Shown: positions 15,293-22,455, counted from the first letter of the stretch. The stretch: DNA of 25,110 nt from Bacteroidales bacterium (GCA_900769345.1 CAAGGJ010000160.1:1-25110); one strand, 5' to 3'. Made by a program: numbers and translations. Notes: generated by a model not told the origin, from the letters alone.

Positions 15293-18292
15293 TCATCTTA
15301 TTGTTAGATAATTAAGCACATTCTTCATCAACAGGTTGCGCACCGCAGCGTCTTCAATTGTCTCAAACGGGAATCCCACCACTACACTCCTATAGGTGCC
15401 CATATCCGATGCTACAGCTGCCGACATGTTGTTATCGGTGTACCTCAATAAGGTTATTCCATTCTTGCCGCTCGGCAAAATCCCGTCAGGCGACTCTACG
15501 CTGTACATTCGCGCATTGGGCACGGTGGCAAATCGGCTCTCTGTGCCGCGCTTAAATGCCGGAATGGCTGTCTCGGTGCTGTAGAAGCGCCCGGAGGCTT
15601 CGGCTTGACTCATACGCCAACGATAACCAAGCACATTGCGCGCAAAATCTGTTTCTACTTGGTTGCGTTCCGGTCTATCCCAAATGTCGCTTGCCACATA
15701 CGATCCACTCACAAGCACATTTCCTCCGGCTGCGGTGTATTCGGTTATTGCTTTAATCACTGCCGGGGTGAAAATCTTGTAGCGATTAGGCACTGCGCCA
15801 CGTCCGAGGCGGGTCTCGCGCTGTTTACCAAACATAAAGTCGGTCACGCAGTAGTTGCCGAGCGGCAAACCTTCGGCCACCGACTGCACACTCGCACTCA
15901 CAAAGCTATATCCTGCAGCCATTATCGCTTCGCCATGCATTGCAGCATAGTCGAATGTGTTGCCTGCCGTGACTTGTGTCTCATAGTTGGCGTCGCTGGC
16001 TCCGAATCCGCTCGAATCATCATCGTGCCACGGCTCGCTACGGCGAAACTCAAATTGTGACCCCACATATGATATATCTTCAATATATGGCACACCGGAG
16101 TCTTTCTTGTCGATAAATCCTGCCAACTGGTCCTCGCCGCGATTGGTCTCAAACCAACTCGGTGCCGACACTCGCGTAAATCCGTTAACCACCATCACCA
16201 TGCCCTTGCTCTCGGGTGCCACTCCCACAGCAAGCACTTCTGAGGGGAAACTCCTACCACCGGCGTTCTCGGCTATTATGCGATAACTGCGCACAATGCC
16301 TTCTTCCACGCTCACTTCGTAATGGGGATTGTCCACTATCGCCACACGGCGGAATGCATCGCCTGCCACTCGCTCTTCCACTATATATCGGCACGGCATG
16401 GCACCGCCCACAGTGAGAGTGTCGGGCGTGGCTTTCCACTGCAAGCGGAATCTGTTGCCCCCCTCAGGGGTGATAGCAAACGAATTTACCGGCAATGGCT
16501 GAACTTCAAATTCCCTGCCGTCGCGACTCGACAGGAATTGCAAAATACCTTTATATATGGCTCGGCTCACGGTAAATCGAAACGCGGGGTCGAGTCCGTA
16601 CTTCATATCGGCAAAATTGTGATGCGATAGCAGTTCGAGAAGCATAGTAGGCACTTCGGGCACTCGGGCTTCGTAGTACGATTTATCCCACATGCCGCGG
16701 CGTGTCCACTGCGGCTCATACTGCGCGCGTATGTCGTTAACCACATTGGTCATCACTGCATCGGTGAGCAGTCGGGAGTAATTTCGAGGGGTACCATCGG
16801 CATAGTTGCCGAAATTGTTGGTCATATATATGCCGAGGGTGCCTATAATGCGGTCGTCGGGAGTAGTTCCGGCATCGCTGTGGAAAGCAAATGCCATATC
16901 CACCGGTATAGCGAGACCTCGACGATCGGGCAGCACCGAAGAACCGCCAGTCACCCAATTTACCCACTCGGCTCGGCTGCGAAAATCGTCGTTATAATCG
17001 TTGGTGAGATGTGATAAGCTATACACCGTGTCGGGCGCACCTGCCCATTGCAACCAGTATCGAGCGCCTTCAGTAAACCGAGGATAACGACTCGACTGAT
17101 ACCGATAATCGACGGCGCTATCGTATTCGTATGGCATTGTTTCACCCGGCACGGGTGGCTCCACGCGGCGCGACACGTTGCCCATTCCGCCGCCTATTTT
17201 CACAGCATCGGCCGTAACCACTCCGCGCTCCTTCGACACGTTGCTAAGTGTCACCACATCGGCATTATGCCCTTTTTGCAAGGGAAATTTACCCAGATAT
17301 ATCCATGTGCCGCCTCCCATACGCTGATTCACCTTTATCTCACGACGCCCCTCGAGACTATTCACCACATAAGTGGCATCGGTGATGCTTTGCGGAAGCG
17401 ATTTATACGACACATATATGGCGTAGGTGCCCGCCTCGGGCATATCGGCAGCCCAGTGTGCCGTGGTGGCATGTTTAGGTTTCGAAGTAGTAGGCACTTG
17501 GCGATAGGTGCCTTCGGTAAATGGATTTTCATATCCCACATATTGAGCTCTGCTATAAGCAAATCCGGTGTCGCGACCGGTTTGCCACGCCTCTGAACCA
17601 CGATGCTCACGATAACCATTCTGCGCCAATGCGGCATCGTTGTCCACTATCACTTCGGTGCTGTGCATATCGCGTTCGCGAGGACTCATCACATAGGCTC
17701 CGGCATTCTCAAGCATAGGCATCAGATATGGCACCACATACGACTGGGTGTAGAGATCCTCCACAGTCTGCCACACGCGGGCGCGCTGCCACTCCCAGCG
17801 GTTAAGCTTGGGCTCGAAATACCACCCATGACTCTGCCACATAGCTATAATTTTGCCATCCAGGCCTTTATCGAAATGTTTGTCAGTGTCCACAACAAAT
17901 CTACTCGCCTGACGAGCATAACGACTGTCGTATTCCGGCAAATAGTATTTTATATCGTTTCCGGCAATAGTCAGGCGCACCTCATACTCGGCGAACTGCG
18001 GTCCTGCAGTGCGACGCATATTTTGCTCGAGGGCTTCGATGGTGCTGCGCGTGAATGGCACATCGGCGTAGGCTGCACTGATGTCTACGGTGAGGGTCTT
18101 GGTGGCGTAGTCTGCAGTTATACCATCTACCTCCACCTTGCCTGTTAACATTCCTAAGGGTACAGTACGTAGTAATGCTTGATTAACTTCATCGGCGAGG
18201 TCGGCACTAATCACTTGCTGCGCACTCACTGATGCACTTACCCCACTCGCCGCCATTATTAGCGCCGTAACAAGATAGTTCCTGATTTTCAT
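15293..18292 (-). CDS. Secreted Amidase_3-type peptidoglycan amidase with golvesin-like insert ('xanthan lyase' type), copy 1
   Basis: A 999-residue exported protein, colinear over its whole length with the next gene. I use the ATG at 18292 (M-K-I-R-N-Y-L-V-T-A-L-I-M-A-A-S-G-V), which gives a proper signal peptide with cleavage near A-Q-Q (about 24-26) and a length matching the paralogue; the frame open to 18430 would add 46 residues reaching into the terminator upstream. Amidase residues are His155, Glu178, His471 and Glu553. A golvesin-like insert (about 256-376), a fibronectin-III-like region (about 598-690) and a C-terminal glutamine-amidotransferase-like region follow the same plan. Stretches such as S-H-G-W-Y-F-E-P-K-L-N-R-W-E-W-Q-R-A-R are identical in both copies, while surface regions differ (for example residues 20-60 and the last 300). 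It likely cleaves the MurNAc-L-Ala bond in the periplasm or outside the cell. Confidence 0.92.
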   Translation of the reverse strand: MKIRNYLVTALIMAASGVSASVSAQQVISADLADEVNQALLRTVPLGMLTGKVEVDGITADYATKTLTVDISAAYADVPFTRSTIEALEQNMRRTAGPQFAEYEVRLTIAGNDIKYYLPEYDSRYARQASRFVVDTDKHFDKGLDGKIIAMWQSHGWYFEPKLNRWEWQRARVWQTVEDLYTQSYVVPYLMPMLENAGAYVMSPRERDMHSTEVIVDNDAALAQNGYREHRGSEAWQTGRDTGFAYSRAQYVGYENPFTEGTYRQVPTTSKPKHATTAHWAADMPEAGTYAIYVSYKSLPQSITDATYVVNSLEGRREIKVNQRMGGGTWIYLGKFPLQKGHNADVVTLSNVSKERGVVTADAVKIGGGMGNVSRRVEPPVPGETMPYEYDSAVDYRYQSSRYPRFTEGARYWLQWAGAPDTVYSLSHLTNDYNDDFRSRAEWVNWVTGGSSVLPDRRGLAIPVDMAFAFHSDAGTTPDDRIIGTLGIYMTNNFGNYADGTPRNYSRLLTDAVMTNVVNDIRAQYEPQWTRRGMWDKSYYEARVPEVPTMLLELLSHHNFADMKYGLDPAFRFTVSRAIYKGILQFLSSRDGREFEVQPLPVNSFAITPEGGNRFRLQWKATPDTLTVGGAMPCRYIVEERVAGDAFRRVAIVDNPHYEVSVEEGIVRSYRIIAENAGGRSFPSEVLAVGVAPESKGMVMVVNGFTRVSAPSWFETNRGEDQLAGFIDKKDSGVPYIEDISYVGSQFEFRRSEPWHDDDSSGFGASDANYETQVTAGNTFDYAAMHGEAIMAAGYSFVSASVQSVAEGLPLGNYCVTDFMFGKQRETRLGRGAVPNRYKIFTPAVIKAITEYTAAGGNVLVSGSYVASDIWDRPERNQVETDFARNVLGYRWRMSQAEASGRFYSTETAIPAFKRGTESRFATVPNARMYSVESPDGILPSGKNGITLLRYTDNNMSAAVASDMGTYRSVVVGFPFETIEDAAVRNLLMKNVLNYLTIR

Positions 18293-18383
18293 TCTCAATG
18301 CGTTTAAGGTTTGGTTTGTAGCTATGTTCATACTCACTATGACCGCTCGCTGTGGCGATGCCTGCCATGTAGATGTATCACAA

Positions 18384-18417
18384 CAAAAGTAACAAAAATT
18401 ATCCTTTAACGCACAAA
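18384..18417 (-). promoter_or_regulatory. Likely promoter of the amidase-glycosyltransferase-salvage gene string
   Basis: On the minus strand a TACTTTTG box (18384-18391) fits the Bacteroidetes -7 consensus TAnnTTTG exactly. A TTTG at 18414-18417 is a candidate -33 element with a 22-base spacing, slightly long; it lies in the T-tract of the preceding terminator. Transcription from about 18376 would give a leader of roughly 85 bases before the ATG at 18292. Confidence 0.55.
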
Positions 18418-18456
18418 AAAAGCCCGGCAATCATCACATCCGGGCTCTGTTTTTTC
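18418..18456 (-). terminator. Intrinsic terminator of the sugar kinase gene
   Basis: AGCCCGG (18421-18427) pairs perfectly with CCGGGCT (18440-18446) around a 12-base loop. On the minus strand the stem is followed by a run of seven T, and on the plus strand by CTG and six T, so it can work in both directions. It lies 75 bases past the kinase stop and separates the kinase from the amidase transcription unit. Confidence 0.85.
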
Positions 18457-18521
18457 ATTTCTTGCGTTTTAGCGCTCTGGGCTACTGTTTCACTTGTGCA
18501 TTGGTCATAAGGAGGAGCACT

Positions 18522-19370
18522 CTATCCCACTTCTTCGAGTTCACCGTGAAAATTCACGATGCCGGGCATAGAGCGTTGTATAATTTTCTTTATTTCTACG
18601 TCGTACATATCGGCCACCTCGCAAAGCAGTTCGCTGAATGTACATGCCACCGAACCCACGAAGCATACGGGATATTTGCGGCAATCATATTGCATAAGGT
18701 TGCGTGTAAAGAATCGTTTGAATTCGTTGCGAACAATATTGCGCACATAATCATCGTCGAGGTGTTCGCCCAAGAAGAACGAATAGGTGCTCAATGTGCG
18801 GTTGGCATTGGGATTGTTATACACCTCATCCATCACTATATTTGGGGTAATCTCAAATTTATCAAAAAACTGTTCGCAAAGGTTCTTTGGAGCAAGGTCT
18901 TTGAGGCAGTCGCTAACGAAAATACGACCGAGTGCTGCGCCACTGCCTTCATCACCAAGTATAAATCCGAGTGAACGCACATTTTTCACAATGTTGTGTC
19001 CGTCATAGAGACAAGTGTTGGAACCGGTGCCCAAGATACATGCCACACCCGGCTCGTTAATCAGCAGACCTCTCGCTGCTCCCAGCAAGTCACTCTCTAC
19101 TGTGGTCGGGGTCTTAAACTGTGCCACCAACGACGATTCGAGCATCTTCTTCTTCTCTTCGCTGGTGCATCCCGCTCCATAAAAATGGATGTGATCCCAA
19201 CGACGCTTAAAGAAATCCTTTGGTAAATCCAATCGAATGCAGTGACTAATCTCTCGTCGAGTCATAAAGAACGGATTGAGACCATCGGTTATGGCATGCG
19301 ATTTTATCTCATTGCCTTCCACCAAACACCATTCCGTCTTTGTAGTACTGCTTTCCGCTATTATTCTCAT
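18522..19370 (-). CDS. BadF/N-acetylglucosamine kinase-family amino-sugar kinase
   Basis: A 282-residue cytoplasmic kinase of the ASKHA fold. Phosphate loop region I-I-A-E-S-S-T-T-K-T-E-W (3-14), candidate catalytic Asp94 in V-E-S-D-L-L-G-A-A-R, C-I-L-G-T-G-S-N-T (111-119) and G-F-I-L-G-D-E-G-S-G-A-A-L-G-R (135-149) are the family landmarks. Relatives phosphorylate GlcNAc, MurNAc or glucosamine at O6 or O1. The first loop has E-S-S-T instead of the usual D-G-G-G or D-G-G-S, unlike the second kinase at the left edge, which keeps D-C-G-S. It is a stand-alone unit: a promoter in front and a strong terminator behind. The salvage genes nearby suggest a peptidoglycan amino sugar as substrate, but the sequence alone does not decide which. 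Confidence 0.92.
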   Translation of the reverse strand: MRIIAESSTTKTEWCLVEGNEIKSHAITDGLNPFFMTRREISHCIRLDLPKDFFKRRWDHIHFYGAGCTSEEKKKMLESSLVAQFKTPTTVESDLLGAARGLLINEPGVACILGTGSNTCLYDGHNIVKNVRSLGFILGDEGSGAALGRIFVSDCLKDLAPKNLCEQFFDKFEITPNIVMDEVYNNPNANRTLSTYSFFLGEHLDDDYVRNIVRNEFKRFFTRNLMQYDCRKYPVCFVGSVACTFSELLCEVADMYDVEIKKIIQRSMPGIVNFHGELEEVG

Positions 19371-19421
19371 CTAAAAATTAAGATTGTTTTATATACGTTT
19401 TTACTCTGTATTAAACTTTTG

Positions 19422-19451
19422 CAAAAGTAATCATTTCTATCTATTTATCAA
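19422..19451 (-). promoter_or_regulatory. Promoter of the sugar kinase gene
   Basis: Minus-strand TACTTTTG at 19422-19429 matches TAnnTTTG exactly, and TTG at 19449-19451 lies 19 bases upstream, the expected Bacteroidetes -33/-7 spacing. Initiation near 19414 gives a leader of about 45 bases to the ATG at 19370. Confidence 0.65.
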
Positions 19452-19643
19452 TACGTTAAATCAAACAAATTGGCGAAATTTTCATAGATTTTCACACTCG
19501 TTTATATTATTTAACCCACCATTTTTAGCATTATACTACATTTCAGCACAAACTCATCGTTAATATATGTTATTGCATCTTAATTTTTATTTATACACAA
19601 ATGCGTTTGAACATATTCTCGACCGCATAGCGCTCTCGACAGT

Positions 19644-19666
19644 AAGAATTCTTGTAATATTTACAA
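19644..19666. promoter_or_regulatory. Paired palindromes, operator-like
   Basis: AAGAATTCTT (19644-19653) is directly joined, sharing two bases, to TTGTAA-TAT-TTACAA (19652-19666). The second is a perfect 6-3-6 dyad, the size and symmetry expected of a site for a dimeric regulator. It lies about 190 bases upstream of the kinase -33 element. The regulator is unknown. Confidence 0.4.
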
Positions 19667-19671
19667 TATGA

Positions 19672-19721
19672 AAAATGAGAGTAAATGCCGAAAATATCCC
19701 GTTAACATTTTCTCTCATTTT
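19672..19721. repeat. Long inverted repeat, possible bidirectional terminator
   Basis: Bases 19672-19687 pair with 19706-19721 over 16 positions with one T-T mismatch (outer 10 bases AAAATGAGAG / CTCTCATTTT perfect) around an 18-base loop. On the minus strand the stem ends in five T, on the plus strand in four. It could terminate transcripts from the TlpA-like gene or from an unrecognised RNA. Confidence 0.5.
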
Positions 19722-19988
19722 AACACTATTTATATCTATAATAGCCTGAAACTTAGCAGTTAGCGATTTCAGATGCTTTTTGTACTCTCTACACTAACCA
19801 CAAGTGCCTCCTGGGCGGTTTCAGGCACTGTTTTGTGCCAAGAAAATAATTTTTCTTCTCTGCTAAACACCGCTAAAACTATCATTACCAATTCGCACGC
19901 CGGAATTTCGATATCCGAATCATTTTCGATGGCGTAGGCTATGATTCAAAGCGCGACATTGGTAGCAGAAGTGAACATAAAAGGAGGG

Positions 19989-20543
19989 CTAATTCACCTT
20001 CGTGTCGATAAACTTCACAAACTCTTCAAACTCTGCAGGATCGTAGAGTCGGGTGAGATATATTATCTTACCTTGGGGGTCGATGAGCACATTGCGAGTA
20101 ACTCCAGCCTCGGGAAGTGCATATTTTGAGAAGATTTCAGCATTGGGGTCGAGCGCCACCGGATAGGTGATGCCTATGGTTTCAACCATGTGGGTGGCTT
20201 TTTCTATCGGTTCATCGCGATCGAGCGCTAAGAGCACAAAATTGGGGTTATCCTTGTGTATCTGCCATATTTCAGCCTCGATGTGGGGCATTTCCTCACG
20301 GCACACGCGACACCAGCTTGCCGTAAACTGCAGCATCACCACCTTGCCTCGATAGTCGGAGAGTTTCACTGTCTCTCCCGTAATAGTCTTGGCAGTGAAG
20401 TCGGGGGCGTCATCTCCTATACTTACCACAAACCCGTTTTCATCAGCATTTGTTGTAGTCTCATTATTTGCCTGTTCCGTAGCTCCACACGAGGCAAGCA
20501 TCATAACCGATGCCATAATCAGAATCATCTTGATTGCTTTCAT
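19989..20543 (-). CDS. TlpA-like thioredoxin-fold lipoprotein
   Basis: A 184-residue periplasmic lipoprotein. The N-terminus M-K-A-I-K-M-I-L-I-M-A-S-V-M-M-L-A-S-C has a lipobox with Cys19 as the lipidated residue. After a linker, the AhpC/TSA-Redoxin-type domain begins at I-G-D-D-A-P-D-F (42-49) and carries the W-C-R-V-C active site (Cys78, Cys81), F-V-L-L-A-L-D-R-D-E and N-V-L-I-D-P-Q-G-K-I. Such proteins reduce disulfides or haem-protein cysteines in the periplasm. The loop normally holding the cis-proline reads G-V-T-R-N-V-L-I-D, with Thr-Arg in place of the usual Pro-Thr, which should alter substrate contact. It lies 149 bp after the beta-barrel-like gene; the partner protein is unknown. 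Confidence 0.92.
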   Translation of the reverse strand: MKAIKMILIMASVMMLASCGATEQANNETTTNADENGFVVSIGDDAPDFTAKTITGETVKLSDYRGKVVMLQFTASWCRVCREEMPHIEAEIWQIHKDNPNFVLLALDRDEPIEKATHMVETIGITYPVALDPNAEIFSKYALPEAGVTRNVLIDPQGKIIYLTRLYDPAEFEEFVKFIDTKVN

Positions 20544-20592
20544 GTCTTATATTTAGGTATGATTAATCAGTTGATACTATAGTTTGTTTTCT

Positions 20593-20600
20593 CAAAATTA
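20593..20600 (-). promoter_or_regulatory. Possible -7 box of the TlpA-like gene
   Basis: Minus-strand TAATTTTG fits TAnnTTTG. I find no TTG at the standard distance upstream (nearest TTTG at 20632-20635, 31 bases away), so this is a half-supported promoter. Initiation near 20586 would give a leader of about 42 bases. Confidence 0.3.
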
Positions 20601-20692
20601 CAAAAATTATTTATTATTCGTAACGAATAGACAAAAAATAGTATCTTTTTCCCACTTTTAACCACTCAATTGCAAGAGAAATTGCGCCGTTG

Positions 20693-21490
20693 TCACAATT
20701 CCCACTTCACTCCGAAAGCAAGCGAGAGGGTCTGACTCCACGGAAAGCTGCTATTCACGGCTTTCGAAACTATGTAGAGGTCGCACGATGATAATTCATA
20801 ATAGAATGTGACCGCCGAGTGTAACAATCTATGTCTTCCGGGTATTTTATATCGCATCTGCTGCCCCAAAAACACGTTGGTGCGCACCTTGGTGGGAAAT
20901 ATGTAGTATTTGCGTGGATATTTATCGGGAAGGTCACGCCAGAAGTCATCGCCTGATATGGTGTTGAAAAACACGCCTGTGGTGAGCGGACGCAGCGTCC
21001 AACGCGAGCTGATGCGGCAATGCCATGGCACGTAGCGTTGCTTGATCGTGAATGTTGCCTTGGCTCCCGATGAATGATATTTGGGCACTACTCCTATCAG
21101 GAAATCGGTTTCCCAGTGGTCGCTTCGGCCATAATGCCACCCTATGCCTGCACTCATCAAGCCTATACTGCCGGCATACTGCAGAGTAAACTGATTGGGG
21201 AGCAATTTCATCCAGCGGCGCTCCATATTTTGTATGCGTTGCTGATATTTTGGCAGGACTTGAGACTGATTGTGCTCATAAGCGCTACTATCCACCATCC
21301 CTAAAGCTTGTGCCATGCTGCGCACTGTGCTTTGGGGTATAATAACCGTGGTGACAGAGTCGATACAAACGGTAAAAACGCTGTCGCAATGCGCAATAAG
21401 TATCGTGTCGGGTTGAACTGTGGTCTGCGCCACTGTATGTGCCACTGCTATGGCACACATCACACTAATAATTGACCGTTTGATGCTCAT
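20693..21490 (-). CDS. Exported protein of unknown function, probably an outer-membrane beta-barrel
   Basis: About 265 residues. The start at 21490 gives M-S-I-K-R-S-I-I-S-V-M-C-A-I-A-V-A-H-T-V-A-Q, a signal peptide with cleavage after T-V-A; an ATG three codons earlier (21499) is also possible. Residues about 50-95 are polar and likely helical. From about 105 onward, alternating hydrophobic and polar residues with aromatic positions (Q-Y-A-G-S-I-G-L, I-G-W-H-Y-G, F-L-I-G-V-V-P, V-T-F-Y-Y-E-L) and a final hydrophobic strand L-S-L-A-F-G-V-K-W-E-L suggest an 8- to 10-stranded outer-membrane barrel. I do not recognise the family. The gene overlaps the end of the metallophosphoesterase gene by 26 bp, so the two are probably translated together and may work together. 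Confidence 0.8.
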   Translation of the reverse strand: MSIKRSIISVMCAIAVAHTVAQTTVQPDTILIAHCDSVFTVCIDSVTTVIIPQSTVRSMAQALGMVDSSAYEHNQSQVLPKYQQRIQNMERRWMKLLPNQFTLQYAGSIGLMSAGIGWHYGRSDHWETDFLIGVVPKYHSSGAKATFTIKQRYVPWHCRISSRWTLRPLTTGVFFNTISGDDFWRDLPDKYPRKYYIFPTKVRTNVFLGQQMRYKIPGRHRLLHSAVTFYYELSSCDLYIVSKAVNSSFPWSQTLSLAFGVKWEL

Positions 21491-22286
21491 AGCTTCCATC
21501 GGAGTTTAAGGTGAATATTACGTATTCTCGATGTTTGGCTGCCCCACATTCGTAGTACAAGATTCCGTCGCCAAAAAGGTCGTTGCTTTGAGTTTTATGA
21601 CCGTGTCCGCACATACAGAAACTCAACCCGGGATACTTTCCTATTTCCCACTCAAAGAGTTTGGCTACATTGTTATTAAACTGCTCGGAAGTGGGCTGAG
21701 CATGCATTGCCACCACGGTGCGCGTCACTTCGGCAGGGAGTGCTTCTCTGTCGGTCTCGATGAATTGAAAGTCGGGGATATCGGTAGAGTAATCGTATTC
21801 AAACGCATTAGAGTTGATGCATAGGAAATGTGTATCCCCGGCGTTGAAAGCAAAGTTCGGCTCGCCGAAAACATATCGAAAAGTGTCGGCACCGGTACCC
21901 AAGCAGTCGTGATTGCCAAGTAGCACCACATAGGGCATCTTGAGTTTCTCAAGTATGTCGCGCTGAAGTGTAAACTCACGCGTAGCACCAAAGTCGCTTA
22001 TATCGCCGCAGTGTATCACAAAGTCCACCCCGGGCTGTCCGTTGATGCTGTTCACTGCATCTCGCGTTTCATCATACCAGCGTTGGGTGTCGCTGATAAG
22101 CACAAATTTTATAGTCTTACGCCCCTTGCAAGCCGCCTCAATGCGCGCTATATTAGTGGAATTGATGTAATGCTTTCCCTCCACTCGGGTGTCATAAGGG
22201 TGGTAGTCTATCAAGTCGCATGAGGTTACCCCTATAGCCGCTATGGCAATGATTATGTGTAACAATAAGTTATTATGATTCTTCAT
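21465..22286 (-). CDS. Lipoprotein calcineurin-like metallophosphoesterase
   Basis: A 273-residue protein. The lipoprotein signal ends I-G-V-T-S-C, with Cys23 as the lipidation site. The metallophosphoesterase motifs are complete and in order: S-D-T-Q (Asp66), H-C-G-D-I-S-D (Asp95), G-N-H-D (Asn125, His126), A-M-H-A-Q-P and C-G-H-G-H-K. The first motif has D-T-Q rather than the common D-x-H, a variant seen in the family. It hydrolyses a phosphomonoester or phosphodiester in the periplasm or at the cell surface; the substrate cannot be read from the sequence. It shares 26 bp with the barrel-like gene downstream and follows the nuo operon after a strong hairpin. Confidence 0.93.
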   Translation of the reverse strand: MKNHNNLLLHIIIAIAAIGVTSCDLIDYHPYDTRVEGKHYINSTNIARIEAACKGRKTIKFVLISDTQRWYDETRDAVNSINGQPGVDFVIHCGDISDFGATREFTLQRDILEKLKMPYVVLLGNHDCLGTGADTFRYVFGEPNFAFNAGDTHFLCINSNAFEYDYSTDIPDFQFIETDREALPAEVTRTVVAMHAQPTSEQFNNNVAKLFEWEIGKYPGLSFCMCGHGHKTQSNDLFGDGILYYECGAAKHREYVIFTLNSDGSYEHQTVNY

Positions 22287-22345
22287 GCTGCAAATTTAGC
22301 AGATTATTTGCAACTCAAAACCACCGATTTTGGTCTAAGAATGTT

Positions 22346-22353
22346 CAAAAATA
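22346..22353 (-). promoter_or_regulatory. Possible -7 box of the metallophosphoesterase operon
   Basis: Minus-strand TATTTTTG fits TAnnTTTG, about 60 bases before the ATG at 22286. No -33 TTG stands at the usual spacing, so confidence is low. The position, between the nuoN terminator and the next gene, is where a promoter is needed. Confidence 0.35.
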
Positions 22354-22375
22354 CGTCAAAAATCAGCAAATAAAG

Positions 22376-22418
22376 AATTGAGGTTGCATCCTATTGTTAG
22401 GGGGATGCAACCTCAATT
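22376..22418 (-). terminator. Terminator hairpin of the nuo operon
   Basis: A 16-bp perfect inverted repeat (22376-22391 with 22403-22418) with an 11-base loop, 38 bases after the nuoN stop. The stem has a GC-rich centre (GGTTGCATCC). Downstream on the minus strand the sequence is T-rich (CTTTATTTG) but has no long T-run. Confidence 0.8.
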
Positions 22419-22455
22419 ATATAAGATTTCAATCGATTAATCTACGATACCTCGA

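Larger units (their letters stand above)
19371..19988. other. 618-bp gene-free stretch with several dyads and competing hairpins
   Basis: No convincing gene on either strand. The part next to the kinase (19371-19640) is very AT-rich and carries the kinase promoter. The middle (19644-19721) holds two adjacent palindromes and a long hairpin. The part next to the TlpA-like gene (19744-19988) has a more balanced composition and contains overlapping, mutually exclusive stems plus a short frame interrupted by TGA. It could hold a small RNA, a leader or the decayed end of a gene. Confidence 0.6.

Noticed and set aside
12075..18292. Function as xanthan lyase
   Set aside because: Related proteins often carry this name, but the sequence shows the zinc and catalytic residues of an Amidase_3 fold and no polysaccharide-lyase motif I can recognise.
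18293..18430. 46-residue N-terminal extension of the first amidase
   Set aside because: It would start inside the terminator, upstream of the predicted promoter -7 box, and put a Cys-rich segment before a good signal peptide.
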